Positions 19,792 through 29,803 of a stretch of DNA of 64,000 nt are shown one piece after another. The translations under genes and the position numbers were made by a program. The notes under the pieces were generated by a model. The model did not search any database. It saw nothing but the letters and a program-made list of their open reading frames with translations, and was not told the DNA's origin. The first letter of the stretch is position 1. Each line of letters begins with the position of its first letter. This stretch comes from Rahnella victoriana (GTDB taxonomy: Bacteria; Pseudomonadota; Gammaproteobacteria; Enterobacterales; Enterobacteriaceae), in contig NZ_SJOJ01000018.1 in NCBI RefSeq assembly GCF_004330295.1, positions 51,308 through 115,307 of the forward strand, in the 5' to 3' direction.

Positions 19792-21953
19792 GCCTCACTC
19801 TCCGGTTTTTCTGCCATCTCGCGCAGGGTGACAAAATCGGGTTTACCGCTGCCCAGCAACGGTAAGGCTTTAACGACACGAATATCACGCGGCACCGCCA
19901 GCTCCGGCAGCCCGAGTTCACGGGCGGCTTTGCTCAGCGCATCGCGACGTAATTCAGGATCGGTGGTGAACAGCACCAGCGCCTCGCCTTTGCTGGCATC
20001 GCTGCGTGAGGTCGCCGCGTGCTGTTTATCCGGTGACGCGCTGATCGCCAGTTGTTCGACACTTTCCAGCGAGACCATTTCCCCTGCCAGTTTGGCAAAA
20101 CGCTTCACGCGCCCCCGGATGGCGCAGTAACCTTTTTCATCCAGCGTGACGATATCACCGGTGTCATACCAGCCCGCCTGCATCTCGCCTGCGGCATTTT
20201 CAGCCTGTGGCCTTTCCAGTACGCCCGGATTTTCCACGCGCAGGTAACCTTTCATGATGTTCGGCCCGCGCAGTTGCAGGCGACCGCCTTCTTCGATTCC
20301 CGGAACGGTAATCAGACGTGATTCCATGCCCGGCAAAATCTTACCGACGGTATTCACTTTGGTCGCCATCGGCACGTTAATTGCCACCACCGGCGCACAT
20401 TCGGTCACGCCGTAGCCTTCCAGAATGCGGATACCGAATTTGTTCTGCCAGATTTCTTTGGTGCTTTCAGACAGTTTTTCCGCCCCCGCCACCACATAAC
20501 GCAACCGCGCGAAATCATACGGATGCGCAAAGCGCGCGTAATTGCCGAGGAAGGTTGAGGTGCCGAACAGCACGGTACAGTTCTGGTCGTAAACCAGTTC
20601 CGGCACGATGCGGTAATGCAGCGGGCTGGGATACAGGAATACCCGCGCGCCGGTCATCAGCGGGGTCAGCAAGCCGACCGTCAGGCCAAAGGCATGGAAC
20701 AGCGGCAGCGACGACATAAAGCGGTCACGCGGCGTGAAGTCAGCCACGGTACGGATTTGCTCAACGTTCGCCAGCAGGCTGGCGTGGGAATGCACCACCC
20801 CTTTCGGATTGCCTTCTGAGCCGGAGGTAAACAGCACCAGCGCCGCATCGTCGGCTTGTTGCGGCAACATCGCACGGCGCGGGAAGATCAGATGGAACAG
20901 GATCCACAGCTTATCCTGCGTGGTCACGGTATCTTTCAGATCTTCCAGATAGACCCAGTTCGCCTCCGGCACATTTTCCGGCAGATGCGTCAGTTTGCCT
21001 TTCTCAAGGAACTGGCGGGAGGTCACGATGGTTTTGATCTGCGCGGCTTTCATCGCGCTTTGCAGCCCTTTCGCCCCGGCGGTGTAGTTGAGCAGCGCCG
21101 GAATGCGGTTGCGCATCGACGCGCCAAACAGCGCCGCCGCCATGATGGTGGCATTCGGCAGCAGCATGCCGACGTGCTCACCTTCGCGGGTAAAACGTTG
21201 CAGTATGCGGCTGACACCGAGACATTTTTTCAGCAGGCCCTGATAGGAATCTTCTTTGAAGGCGATATCGGCGATGCAGGGTTTGCGGCGGCCATAACGG
21301 GTTTGCGCAGACAGCAGCGCCTGATACAGCGTTTGCGGCTCGCGGGTGTCCATGCGCGCCTGCATCATGATCTGATGTAAGTGCTCACCGGCCAGCACGC
21401 GGCGGTCGCGGGAACGTGCGGCCTCCGGCATCGGAATGGTGGTTGGCGGTAACAGGTTGATAGTGACTTTCGGGAACCAGCGGATTTTAAAGCTGCCGAA
21501 CAGGCGGCCAAACGGCGTGTATTCCGCCCCGTCGATACGCACCGGGATCACCGTTGCGCCAGACTTCGCCGCCACAAAGGCCGCGCCGTCATAAATCTTC
21601 ATCAGTGAGCCGGTCACCGTGATGCGGCCTTCCGGGAACACAATCACCGGACGCCCTTTTTCGACCTGACGGATGAGATGCTTGATCGCCATCGGTTTGG
21701 TCGGATCCAGCGGCATGAAATCCACGTAGGGTTTCAGCCAGCGCATAAACCAACTGTCCGTGATGTTGGAATACACCGCAAATACCGGTTTGATCGGCAG
21801 GAAAAGCACCAGCAGCATGCCGTCAATAAACGAAACATGGTTAGGCGTGAGGATTAAACGCGGGTAATCAAAGTTGTTTTTCACCGGGGTCACCGTAACC
21901 CTGAACATCAGACGGAAAAGCCACCTGAACGCGGCGAAAAGAAAGTTATACAT
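19788..21953 (-). CDS. aas: 2-acylglycerophosphoethanolamine acyltransferase / acyl-ACP synthetase
   Basis: 721-residue bifunctional inner-membrane enzyme that re-acylates lysophospholipids. The N-terminal acyltransferase has NHVSFIDG (HX4D) and FPEGRIT; the C-terminal AMP-forming domain has [13 protein letters not shown], the YGVTE segment and YDTGD. ATG at 21953 is chosen because AAGGAG lies 9 nt upstream; an ATG at 21962 abuts the SD and a longer open frame continues to 22091. The length agrees with E. coli Aas (719). It is coupled to lplT. Confidence 0.96.
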   Translation of the reverse strand: MYNFLFAAFRWLFRLMFRVTVTPVKNNFDYPRLILTPNHVSFIDGMLLVLFLPIKPVFAVYSNITDSWFMRWLKPYVDFMPLDPTKPMAIKHLIRQVEKGRPVIVFPEGRITVTGSLMKIYDGAAFVAAKSGATVIPVRIDGAEYTPFGRLFGSFKIRWFPKVTINLLPPTTIPMPEAARSRDRRVLAGEHLHQIMMQARMDTREPQTLYQALLSAQTRYGRRKPCIADIAFKEDSYQGLLKKCLGVSRILQRFTREGEHVGMLLPNATIMAAALFGASMRNRIPALLNYTAGAKGLQSAMKAAQIKTIVTSRQFLEKGKLTHLPENVPEANWVYLEDLKDTVTTQDKLWILFHLIFPRRAMLPQQADDAALVLFTSGSEGNPKGVVHSHASLLANVEQIRTVADFTPRDRFMSSLPLFHAFGLTVGLLTPLMTGARVFLYPSPLHYRIVPELVYDQNCTVLFGTSTFLGNYARFAHPYDFARLRYVVAGAEKLSESTKEIWQNKFGIRILEGYGVTECAPVVAINVPMATKVNTVGKILPGMESRLITVPGIEEGGRLQLRGPNIMKGYLRVENPGVLERPQAENAAGEMQAGWYDTGDIVTLDEKGYCAIRGRVKRFAKLAGEMVSLESVEQLAISASPDKQHAATSRSDASKGEALVLFTTDPELRRDALSKAARELGLPELAVPRDIRVVKALPLLGSGKPDFVTLREMAEKPESEA

Positions 21954-22089
21954 GTTTGCCATCTCCTTATGTGTCATCCCTGATCTTGAAAGAAAAAGGT
22001 TGGGGAAACAGCATACTATAAGCCGCTGAAAAATGACGACAGTCAGAGAGAGTTTAGGAGGGAACTGATCGGTGTGCCGGAATTGAGGC

Positions 22090-22183
22090 AAAAAAAAACC
22101 TACGCATCCGCGTAGGTTGGTGCAAATTTAATCGGTATCAACATGCAGAGCACGTTGATGATTCACCAATCAATACCTCTGGG
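22090..22183 (-). ncRNA. omrA: OmrA/OmrB-type small regulatory RNA
   Basis: Read on the minus strand from 22183, the RNA begins CCCAGAGGTATTGATTGGTG, the conserved 5' seed of OmrA, and ends with a 9-bp stem AACCTACGC/GCGTAGGTT and nine T residues. A -10 like TAAATT lies 6 nt upstream with no good -35, as expected for an OmpR-activated promoter. It lies between aas and galR, where E. coli has omrA and omrB; only one copy is seen here. Omr RNAs act with Hfq to repress outer-membrane receptors, curli and motility regulators. Confidence 0.9.
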
Positions 22184-22310
22184 ACGTTCAATTTAGCTGG
22201 TTTATGAGATCTACCGCCAGCAGGCAATCGAAACATAATCCCGCAAAATGTAACCAGTGGTGAAAATAGGCCCGATTTATCTCAAAAGAGCCTAACTGAT
22301 TAAAAAGACG

Positions 22311-24569
22311 CTAAACAGCCTCAACGTCGACTAAGCAGCTCATGGCGTTCGGCCCCTGCGTCAGACGCGACGTGCCGATGTCGAGCGTCAGCACATTCGG
22401 GTTGCCGGCTTGCTCGGTTTCCTGCCATTGACCGCCAAAGCCCGGATCAAACCAGGCGCCGGTGGACATCAGCACCACGCCGCGCGTGATCCCGTCGTTC
22501 AGCGACACGCCCGCCAGACAACTGCCGCGTGTATTGTGCACTTTCACCCGGTCGCCGTTTTTCAGCTGACGGCTGCCCGCATCTTCCGGATGCATAAACA
22601 GCGTCTCTTTTCCGGCGGTTTTGTTCGCCTGCGCCAGCGGAGACTGATCAAGCTGGCTGTGCAGACGATCTTTCGGCTGGATGGAAATCAGGTGCAGCGG
22701 CCACTGTTTCGCGCTTTCTGCCCCCAGCCATTCCACCGGCGGCTGCCATTCGGGATGCGGCGCAAAATCTTTGTAACCGTAACCGGCGATGGTTTCAGAG
22801 AACAGTTCGATTTTGCCGCTGTGCGTGCCGAGCGGATTAGCGCGCGGGCTTTTGCGGAATTCCTCGAAGAACACGTAATCTTTTTCCGGCATCGGCAGTT
22901 CAACAAAACCGCGCTCCCAGAACGTTTCGAAGTCCGGCCATTCCACGCCGGTGCCTTTCTGTGCCTCACCGCACTGACGGTAAATATGGCGCAGCCACTG
23001 ATCTTCATTGCGCCCTTGCGTGAACTGCTCGCGATAACCGAGACGATCCGCAATATCCGCGAAAATATCAAAATCGTTACGCGCCTGATGCTGAGGCGCT
23101 ATCGCCTGATGCATCGCCAGCACGAAGCGGTCACGCGACGATCCGCCGATATCGTTACGTTCCAGCGAGGTCGTCGCGGGCAGCACGATATCCGCCATCT
23201 GCGCCGCCGGTGTCCAGACGTTATCCTGCACAATCACCGTGTCCGGTCTCTGCCAGCCTTCCACCAGACGGTTAAGCTGCTGATGATGATGGAACGGATT
23301 ACCGCCCGCCCAGTGCACCAGATGGATATCAGGATAATTCAGCGTCTCGCCCTGGAATTCATACGGCTGGCCGGGATTGAGCAACATGTCGCTGATACGC
23401 GCCACCGGGATCGACAAACCGGACGGATTCGGTCCGGCGCTGACGGCTGGCCCCGGCGTGTCATAACGCGGATTGCCCACGCTGTTCATCGAGCCATGAC
23501 CGAACGAGAAGCCGCCGCCCGGCAAACCGACCTGCCCGAGCATGGCGGAGATGGCGATCATCATCCAGTAAGGTTGCTCGCCGCGGTGGGCGCGCTGCAC
23601 GGAATAGGAACAGGTGATAAAGCTGCGTACGCCGATCAGATCGTCAGCCAGACGCGCAATACGTTCAGCCGGTACGCCGGTGATGTCGCTCGCCCAGTCA
23701 GGGGTTTTCGGGATGCCGTCTGTGTCGCCACGCAGATAGGCGGCAAGCTGCGGATAACCGACACAGTGGCTGGCCAGAAACGCGTCGTCCTGCGCATCGC
23801 GGCGCTGAATTTCATAGGCGACCGCCATCATCAGCGCGGCGTCGGTGTTCGGGCGGATCGGGATCCACTCGGCATTAACGAATTCCGGGCAGTCGTCGCG
23901 CATCGGGCTGATGTTAATGACCCGGGTGCCTTTCTTCGCCAGCTGTTCCAGTGCCGGTTTCAGGGTATGTTCCACTGCGCCGCCGGACGCCACCTGCGCA
24001 TTTTTCAACGCCAGTCCGCCGAACGCCACCAGGATCTCAGCATGTTCCACCACGCTCGGCCACGAGGTCACGCGCCCGGTCAGCGGGGTAAACGTCCCGA
24101 TAACATACGGCAGGAAGAACTGCGCCGAACCCCAGCTGTAGTTGCCCTGCTGATCCACGCCACCGCCGCCGGTGAAATAAAAACGACGCACCAGCGAACG
24201 GGCATGATGCAGACGACCGGCGGATGACCAGCCGTAAGAGCCGTTGAAAATACCGGACGCACCGTAGCGGTCACGTACGCGTTTATTCTCTTCAGCCACC
24301 AGATCCAGCGCCAGATCCCAGTCCACTTCGACGAAATCTTCACGGCCACGCAGCGAGCGATCGCTGTTTTCGCGGTGTTTCAGCCACGAGCGGCGCACTG
24401 CCGGTTTGCGGATACGTTTGTCGGAATAAACCAGCGGCGCAATGGAATCGAGTAAAGGGGAAGGATCGGCATCGGCCTGATAAGGCTCGCAGCGGATCAA
24501 CCGGCCATCTTCCACCACGGCGGTATAAGCGCCCCAGTGGGCCAGTTGCGGATAGCGTTTTATCGACAT
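22311..24569 (-). CDS. molybdopterin-dependent S/N-oxide reductase, BisC/DMSO reductase type
   Basis: 752-residue molybdopterin guanine dinucleotide enzyme. It has no signal peptide, so it is probably cytoplasmic like BisC, and it lacks the N-terminal cysteine motif for a 4Fe-4S cluster. Family segments are in order: FNGSYGWSSAGRLHHARS, GNYSWGSAQ (in DMSO reductase the matching serine binds molybdenum), VHWAGGNPFHHHQ, DIVLPATTSLERNDI and a C-terminal molydopterin-binding domain (LHSQLDQSP). The likely role is reduction of a methionine, biotin or amine oxide; the substrate cannot be read from sequence. It replaces nothing essential and sits at the left edge of the accessory block. Confidence 0.85.
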   Translation of the reverse strand: MSIKRYPQLAHWGAYTAVVEDGRLIRCEPYQADADPSPLLDSIAPLVYSDKRIRKPAVRRSWLKHRENSDRSLRGREDFVEVDWDLALDLVAEENKRVRDRYGASGIFNGSYGWSSAGRLHHARSLVRRFYFTGGGGVDQQGNYSWGSAQFFLPYVIGTFTPLTGRVTSWPSVVEHAEILVAFGGLALKNAQVASGGAVEHTLKPALEQLAKKGTRVINISPMRDDCPEFVNAEWIPIRPNTDAALMMAVAYEIQRRDAQDDAFLASHCVGYPQLAAYLRGDTDGIPKTPDWASDITGVPAERIARLADDLIGVRSFITCSYSVQRAHRGEQPYWMMIAISAMLGQVGLPGGGFSFGHGSMNSVGNPRYDTPGPAVSAGPNPSGLSIPVARISDMLLNPGQPYEFQGETLNYPDIHLVHWAGGNPFHHHQQLNRLVEGWQRPDTVIVQDNVWTPAAQMADIVLPATTSLERNDIGGSSRDRFVLAMHQAIAPQHQARNDFDIFADIADRLGYREQFTQGRNEDQWLRHIYRQCGEAQKGTGVEWPDFETFWERGFVELPMPEKDYVFFEEFRKSPRANPLGTHSGKIELFSETIAGYGYKDFAPHPEWQPPVEWLGAESAKQWPLHLISIQPKDRLHSQLDQSPLAQANKTAGKETLFMHPEDAGSRQLKNGDRVKVHNTRGSCLAGVSLNDGITRGVVLMSTGAWFDPGFGGQWQETEQAGNPNVLTLDIGTSRLTQGPNAMSCLVDVEAV

Positions 24570-24654
24570 AATGTCTGTTTTTTCTCAGCGCAGATAAATG
24601 GCCTTAAAAATACCATTCAGTGCGCTGATAACTCAAAGCACAAATGTGGATAAA

Positions 24655-24676
24655 CCGAAAAGGGGATTTTCTCCCC
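24655..24676 (-). terminator. terminator of the MFS gene (end of hil-type cluster)
   Basis: On the minus strand GGGGA/TCCCC arms with a 5-nt loop are followed by TTTTCGGTTT. It lies 32 bp past the MFS stop. Confidence 0.6.
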
Positions 24677-24707
24677 ATTATTTATCGTTTGAAAAGAGAT
24701 GATCCTT

Positions 24708-25946
24708 TCAGGCCTGCGGCTGCGCGATGACCGGCGGCAGCCAGCTGTTGTAGCCGAACGCGCGGCGGCCAATGACGATCAACATCAATCCTAAGATCAG
24801 CGCAAAAATCAAAATGATGGCGATGATTTGCAACGGCATAAAGCTGCCTGCCAGTGCTGTCACCGCCAGACCGCTCACGGGGACCGAACACATATTCATC
24901 AGACCAATAAGCCCCATGGTTTTCCCCAGATGTTTCTGCGGAATAATCTGGCTGCGTAAGGTGCGCAGGTAGACGCTGAATGCGCCGTCAAACGCCATCA
25001 GTAAGGCGTAACCGGCCAGATACATCGCGTAATCGAGTGAAAGCGACATCAGCGCACCTGACAATATCATGCCGCAAAACGACAGGGTTCCCAGCGTGGA
25101 AAGCCCGAAGCGTTTGGCAATCCGCGGTACAAAGAAAAACGTCACGATGGTGACAAGCGCCGCCGAGGTCTGTAATACGCCAAAGTAACTCTCAGGCAGA
25201 TGAAACTCTTTGAGGATCACCGCCGCACTCACCACCAGCGCCGCACCGTAGACCAGATTCACCACCCAGGTCAGCGCACACAGATGCAGCAGGATTTTAT
25301 TCTGCTTAAGCACCTGAATCGCCGTCATGTTGGATTGCAAAATGGAACGCAGACTCATCTTCTCTGCCACTTCAAGGTCATGCGTTTCTAGGAACAGATA
25401 GTTGATGGCAGAAACGGCAAACAGCACGGCGGCACAGGCTAAAATCGCCCCGACGCCACCATAGACGGAAATGGCCACTGCCAGCGCCGGGCCGAGAACC
25501 TGCGTGGTCTGGTCGACACCCTGTAACATGGAATGGGCTTTCGGCAGCGTCTCTGCGGGGATATGGCGCGGTAACAGCGCCTCAGTGGCGACAAAGTTCA
25601 GGACATAGGCCACTGACAGCAGCGCCATCATGACCGCCAGCACCGGAAATGTGGCGCCGGGATGAAAGGTCAGGGTCAGGAAAGCGACCACCATTAACAC
25701 GCAGCGTCCGGCTTCCACGTTAAAGAAGATAAAACGGGGCTTAATACGGTCAGCCAGAAAACCTGACAGCGGGAAAAACAGAATGCGCGGCAGCCATTCA
25801 ATCACGAATGCCAGCGAGGAAAAGGTAAGGGAACCGGTCGCTTTCAAAATCGCCAGCGGCACGGCAAACAGCAGAAACTGATCGCACAGTGACCCGGCAA
25901 AGCGGGAAAAGACGAAACGTTTTAATCCAAAACGATCACTGTTCAT
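24708..25946 (-). CDS. MFS transporter of the hil-type cluster
   Basis: 412-residue membrane protein with about 12 hydrophobic segments, in the drug-efflux/siderophore-exporter part of the major facilitator superfamily (FSRFAGSLCDQFLLFAVPLAI, LSGFLADRIKPRFIF). ATG at 25946 is chosen because AGGAAAG lies about 10 nt upstream; an open frame extends to 25988. It is the last gene of the cluster, 60 bp after the ATP-grasp gene, with a hairpin between them. From context it most likely exports the cluster's product and gives self-protection; this is inference. Confidence 0.8.
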   Translation of the reverse strand: MNSDRFGLKRFVFSRFAGSLCDQFLLFAVPLAILKATGSLTFSSLAFVIEWLPRILFFPLSGFLADRIKPRFIFFNVEAGRCVLMVVAFLTLTFHPGATFPVLAVMMALLSVAYVLNFVATEALLPRHIPAETLPKAHSMLQGVDQTTQVLGPALAVAISVYGGVGAILACAAVLFAVSAINYLFLETHDLEVAEKMSLRSILQSNMTAIQVLKQNKILLHLCALTWVVNLVYGAALVVSAAVILKEFHLPESYFGVLQTSAALVTIVTFFFVPRIAKRFGLSTLGTLSFCGMILSGALMSLSLDYAMYLAGYALLMAFDGAFSVYLRTLRSQIIPQKHLGKTMGLIGLMNMCSVPVSGLAVTALAGSFMPLQIIAIILIFALILGLMLIVIGRRAFGYNSWLPPVIAQPQA

Positions 25947-25961
25947 ATCGTTGCTTTCCTT

Positions 25962-25998
25962 AAAAAAAGTTCGGGAGCCACCCCGCATGAGGTGGCTC
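25962..25998 (-). terminator. intercistronic hairpin before the MFS gene, possible attenuator
   Basis: Perfect 8-bp stem GAGCCACC/GGTGGCTC (25975-25982 and 25991-25998). On the minus strand it is followed by six bases and then seven T residues. It would lower transcription of the MFS gene relative to the upstream genes. Confidence 0.45.
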
Positions 25999-26006
25999 GG
26001 GGGATA

Positions 26007-27263
26007 TCAGGCCTGACGGAGGGTAAACAGCGAACGGGCGTATTGATCAGCAATCGTTAAGTGCTCGTCAAAACCCGGTTCTGCGGCACGCTGTGGCCAG
26101 AAATACTCGACGGAACCTTCACGGGTTTTCCACGACACCAGCTTTTTCGACAAATCAAGCGGCTTAGCGGTAACCTGCATATTCACCACATGATCGGGCA
26201 GGCTGGCGGGCAAGGTGATTTTCTCGATCACGCCCACGTCGGCTTTAATAAAAGCGACGGCGCTCAGGCCGCGCGGCTCGAGCGTCTCCGGCAGCGGTTT
26301 GAGTTTGTTCAGATGGCTGAGTACGTGCAGTTCATACGGGTTGATGCCGTAGGTTCTTTCCACCAGATCCATGATGGTGTCGCCGCCGGTACGCGCCCCC
26401 ACTTCGATGATTTTGATCTCACCGGCTGGCGTAATACGGGCTTCAAAGTGCGCCACCCCGTAACGGATCCCCAGGGCATGACAGGCGCGTTCAGCGATGT
26501 CACGCAGGGCCTGATTGTCACTGTGCAGCGACGGCATACTGTGGCCCACTTCGACAAAGTTCGGCTCTTCACCGAGATATTTGTCGGTAACCGCCATGGC
26601 CCGGTGATAGTCGCCCTGATTGATCACCTCCACGCTGACTTCCTGCCAGGCCGGGACATATTCCTCGACCTGGAACAAGTCTTCCGGCGCAAAGGATTCA
26701 CCATTGAGTGAAATCACATCGGTAACGCAGCGGGCAAACACTTCTTCGATTTCCTGTTCGTGACTGATTTTCAACACGCCCAGGCTGCCCGCCAGTTCAC
26801 GCGGTTTAATCACCACCGGCAGACCAAACTCTGCGATCAGGTTTTTCAGCTCGCTGAGGGTGCGAAACGCAGCGAAGCGAGGCACCGGCAGACCGGCATC
26901 TTGCAGGATTTGCTTCATCACAAATTTGTCACGGCAGTTGGTGATTGTCTGGCAATCATTGCCGTGAAGCTGGTAATGCTCCGTCAGCAGGCTGGCGGCG
27001 CGCACGGTGAAGTCGTTCATCGGGATCACCGCCGCAGGGGTTTCACCGGTTTCCTGTTGATGAGCCTGTACAGCACGCAGCACAGCCTCTGCATCGGCGA
27101 CATCTCCCGGTAAAAAGCCGTCGAAAAATTTGATGGTCGGCGTGGTGCGGTTTTTTGCCATCGTCAGTACCCGCATTCCGCCTGAGGCACGTAACGCCCC
27201 CGCCAGCACACGCTCACGTAAAGCAAACTCGCCGCCAAGGATCAAAATATAGGTGTTGTTCAT
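26007..27263 (-). CDS. ATP-grasp ligase of the hil-type cluster
   Basis: 418-residue ATP-grasp protein. A Rossmann-like N-terminus (LILGGEFALRERV) is followed by the ATP-grasp core: VVIKPRELAGSLGVLKIS is the phosphate-clamping loop and EIKIIEVGARTGGD carries the metal-binding Glu and the Arg-x-GG motif. The closest functional types are L-amino-acid/dipeptide ligases such as BacD and carboxylase-like ligases. In this setting it may join a hydroxylated amino acid to a second amine or amino acid. The substrate is not determinable from sequence. Confidence 0.8.
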   Translation of the reverse strand: MNNTYILILGGEFALRERVLAGALRASGGMRVLTMAKNRTTPTIKFFDGFLPGDVADAEAVLRAVQAHQQETGETPAAVIPMNDFTVRAASLLTEHYQLHGNDCQTITNCRDKFVMKQILQDAGLPVPRFAAFRTLSELKNLIAEFGLPVVIKPRELAGSLGVLKISHEQEIEEVFARCVTDVISLNGESFAPEDLFQVEEYVPAWQEVSVEVINQGDYHRAMAVTDKYLGEEPNFVEVGHSMPSLHSDNQALRDIAERACHALGIRYGVAHFEARITPAGEIKIIEVGARTGGDTIMDLVERTYGINPYELHVLSHLNKLKPLPETLEPRGLSAVAFIKADVGVIEKITLPASLPDHVVNMQVTAKPLDLSKKLVSWKTREGSVEYFWPQRAAEPGFDEHLTIADQYARSLFTLRQA

Positions 27264-27310
27264 CGTAAAACTCCTGCAGGTCAGTTGTGGCCGTTATGCC
27301 GGCCATCGGA

Positions 27311-28042
27311 TTAAAGGTCTTTACCAATCGTCCAGCCGCCATCGATCACCAGCGTGGAGCCGGTCACAAATCGCGCATCAGAAGAGGTGAGATACATTGC
27401 CGCTTGTGCCACATCCTGCGTTTCGCCCAGCACAGGCAGGAACTGACCCCGCTGGATCTTCTCCATCTGTGCCGGGTTGTCATAGTAGGGTTCAGTGAGC
27501 GGCGTGCGGATAACGCCGGGCGCAATGGCATTGACCCGGATGTGATGTTTGCCGTATTCCAGCGCCAGCTGTTTCGTCAGGCCGATCACGGCGTGCTTTG
27601 ATGAGACGTAGGCGGTGCGGTCAGGCTCGCCCATCAGACCGGAGACCGAGGCGATATTGACGGCATTGCCGGGCAGGTTATGGCGAACCAGTTGCTGGCA
27701 GAATGCACGTCCGGCAACAAAGCTGGCGGTCACGTTGACGGCAAAAACACGTTCCCACAGTGAGAGGGATAATTCATCGATACGGCAGATTTCACGCGTA
27801 CCGGCGCAGTTTATTAAGACATTGTTATCGCTGGCGTATTCTGCTGCTTCAAACACGCCATCCAGGCGCACTGAATCGGTAATATCCAGCTGGTGATGAA
27901 CGTAGTCAGGTTCATTGGCGAAAACGGACGGGGAACAGTCAATGCCCTCTACCGCATAACCGGCAGCCAGATAGGCCGCCACCATCGACTGACCGATACC
28001 ACTGGAGGCGCCCGTGATAAATGCTTTATGTTTCAGGCTCAT
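27311..28042 (-). CDS. short-chain dehydrogenase/reductase of the hil-type cluster
   Basis: 243-residue classical SDR. The cofactor motif TGASSGIG is at the N-terminus, NCAG stands for the NNAG motif, and the catalytic Ser-Tyr-Lys are in NIASVSGLMG...YVSSK. VIDGGWTIG at the C-terminus is typical. Its start overlaps the upstream PF10014 dioxygenase by 4 bp, so translation is coupled. A reasonable guess is oxidation of the hydroxyl made by the dioxygenases; this is inference. Confidence 0.85.
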   Translation of the reverse strand: MSLKHKAFITGASSGIGQSMVAAYLAAGYAVEGIDCSPSVFANEPDYVHHQLDITDSVRLDGVFEAAEYASDNNVLINCAGTREICRIDELSLSLWERVFAVNVTASFVAGRAFCQQLVRHNLPGNAVNIASVSGLMGEPDRTAYVSSKHAVIGLTKQLALEYGKHHIRVNAIAPGVIRTPLTEPYYDNPAQMEKIQRGQFLPVLGETQDVAQAAMYLTSSDARFVTGSTLVIDGGWTIGKDL

Positions 28043-28770
28043 GCTGCTTCCTTCATCGTGCGCTGGAACGTCACCAGAATGATGTCACGCAGTGCCGTCT
28101 CTCCCGGCTGGCGGCAGCCGATGGGTGTCACGGCATGGTATTTGTCGTGATTGACCACCAGCGTGTCGAATAACGCCTCGAGGCGCAGCACCCGCTCAAT
28201 ATTTTTAGGGTTCGGGGCAATCAGATTGTCGCCCCCCAGCATGTTGTCGGAGGCATGGATCAGGTGCACAAACACCACATCCTCATCATCTTTGTGCAGC
28301 CAGACAGGCGAGCTGTACGCGGGAGCATCGCACTGCGCTTCATAGCGGAATAAATGAATGCCGACACTCAGTTCTTCCATTGGCCCGATACGCCCGTAGG
28401 CTTCAACAAAAGCGATGTCATCCTGCAAAATCGCCTGCATCAGGCGGTTAGCGGTAATATTTTCGGGCAGCAAAGGATAATGGCGAACAATACCGCCGGT
28501 ATCCGGATTGTATTTTTTAGTTTGCTTATATTCCGTAAAATGACCAAAACTGAGTTCACCCTGCGGATTGCGACGGCATTGCGCATAACCGCGCCAGCGA
28601 TTTCCCGCAGAATAAGGATCCAGTGTCAGTTGTTCATACGCCAGTTTTAACTGTTCAAGTTCAGAAAGAAAAATATCTTTATTCGCGTAATTTACGTCAG
28701 GCAACGTTTGATAATAACTGCCGGGAATAAATGCATATCCTCCGGCGGCAAGATGATTAACATGTTCCAT
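28039..28770 (-). CDS. hilB: 2OG-Fe(II) dioxygenase, PF10014 (BsmA/IDO) family, HilB-like
   Basis: 243 residues closely resembling Bacillus L-isoleucine 4-hydroxylase (IDO): the segment SSPVWLHKDDEDVVFVHL and the downstream GGDNLIA match that family. Iron ligands are His159 and Asp161 (HKD) and His212 (KYHAVTP); Arg228 probably holds 2-oxoglutarate. In Pantoea ananatis a PF10014 enzyme, HilB, lies directly after HilA and hydroxylates C4 of 4'-hydroxyisoleucine. The same order is seen here. Amino-acid specificity is inferred, not shown. Confidence 0.82.
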   Translation of the reverse strand: MEHVNHLAAGGYAFIPGSYYQTLPDVNYANKDIFLSELEQLKLAYEQLTLDPYSAGNRWRGYAQCRRNPQGELSFGHFTEYKQTKKYNPDTGGIVRHYPLLPENITANRLMQAILQDDIAFVEAYGRIGPMEELSVGIHLFRYEAQCDAPAYSSPVWLHKDDEDVVFVHLIHASDNMLGGDNLIAPNPKNIERVLRLEALFDTLVVNHDKYHAVTPIGCRQPGETALRDIILVTFQRTMKEAA

Positions 28771-28832
28771 ATAAGACTCGTTATTAATTCAGGACAAAGA
28801 GAGAATGAATCACCATGGTTAATTCACTTCCG

Positions 28833-29726
28833 CTAGGTCCAGTACACCACTTTGCTATTATTGAGTCTGCCAATAAAGCGCCCGGCCGTAAGGCGACTTC
28901 CCTGACTCACGCTGCTGACGCCGTGCAGATGGCAGGCGTTCATGAAGTAAATATCCCCGGCATTCAGTCGCACGGAGAGTGATTCCACGCCCTGCAACAG
29001 CTGCGGAGGATAGGGATAACCGGTGTCCGTCACGCCAAAGCGGGCGCGGCAGGGCTCATCCGGATCGAGGTTCCACATTTTCAATTCGCCACCGCCCTGC
29101 GCCGCTTCCAGGCACACATTAAAGGCGGTCACCGTCATGGCATCGGCAATTTCAAAATCATCCTGCTGCGCAAACTTAAGCTGTGCGCGGTCTTCATGAG
29201 GCATCAGCGACATGACACCGTTATCCAGCCAGCGACGGAACGTGGCAAAACAGGCGTAAGAATTCTTATAACGCGCCGGACCAAAATGGATGCCTTCATC
29301 AAGGAATAAATCTTCCAGCGTGCGGTTGAGGAACAGCGATTCGGTGGCATAGCTGTCCGCGACGGACATCAGTTCTGCCACACTGGCGTTGACCCGGTTC
29401 ACTTCCGCCATATAGTTTTCACCGTTACGTGAAAACTGCGTGGCGCCAATCTGATTGGTCAGAACAAAACCGTCATCGGCGCGGTTTCCGCCCCCGTTGC
29501 GATTCACCATCTGATTAAAGTTTTCAGCCACATCCTGACAGATTTTTTTATTCGCAAAATTACGGATGATATACAGAACATTACCCTGATGATGACCGTG
29601 CAGAATAATATTCTTGATAATGCTAAAATCGACATTATCAGGCTGTGTCTCTAAATAACCGAAATTCTTTTTTACTGAACCGGACAATACTATCTCTTGC
29701 TGTTTTTCAGCCAATAACTCACTCAT
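28833..29726 (-). CDS. hilA: 2OG-Fe(II) dioxygenase, HilA-like
   Basis: 297-residue cupin-fold oxygenase. The HxD motif is His177-Glu-Asp179 (MPHEDR); the distal ligand is His266 or His268 (NACHLHGVSS), and Arg278 or Arg283 can bind 2-oxoglutarate. The aspartate is kept, which argues for hydroxylation rather than radical halogenation. A GDIYFMNACHLHG segment is typical of PF13640-type oxygenases. In P. ananatis the HilA/HilB pair (PF13640 then PF10014) makes 4'-hydroxy- and 4,4'-dihydroxy-L-isoleucine. It lies 62 bp upstream of the hilB-like gene. Confidence 0.78.
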   Translation of the reverse strand: MSELLAEKQQEIVLSGSVKKNFGYLETQPDNVDFSIIKNIILHGHHQGNVLYIIRNFANKKICQDVAENFNQMVNRNGGGNRADDGFVLTNQIGATQFSRNGENYMAEVNRVNASVAELMSVADSYATESLFLNRTLEDLFLDEGIHFGPARYKNSYACFATFRRWLDNGVMSLMPHEDRAQLKFAQQDDFEIADAMTVTAFNVCLEAAQGGGELKMWNLDPDEPCRARFGVTDTGYPYPPQLLQGVESLSVRLNAGDIYFMNACHLHGVSSVSQGSRLTAGRFIGRLNNSKVVYWT

Positions 29727-29803
29727 GATGTTCCTGCCAAAGAAATATTAAAATAATAAACGCACAAAAAATTGTTATTAAAAGGGTCTGGATAAATCAG
29801 ATA

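Noticed and set aside
19788..22091. N-terminally extended aas open frame
   Set aside because: The extra residues lack similarity to Aas, and an SD 9 nt before the ATG at 21953 supports the shorter form.
22410..24227. 605-codon open frame on the plus strand opposite the molybdoenzyme gene
   Set aside because: It is antisense to a gene with strong family motifs, has low-complexity His/Arg-rich composition and no RBS; it is a GC-codon shadow.
28833..29726. HilA-like enzyme as a BesD-type amino-acid halogenase
   Set aside because: The HxD aspartate is retained (His177-Glu-Asp179); halogenases of this class replace it with glycine or alanine.
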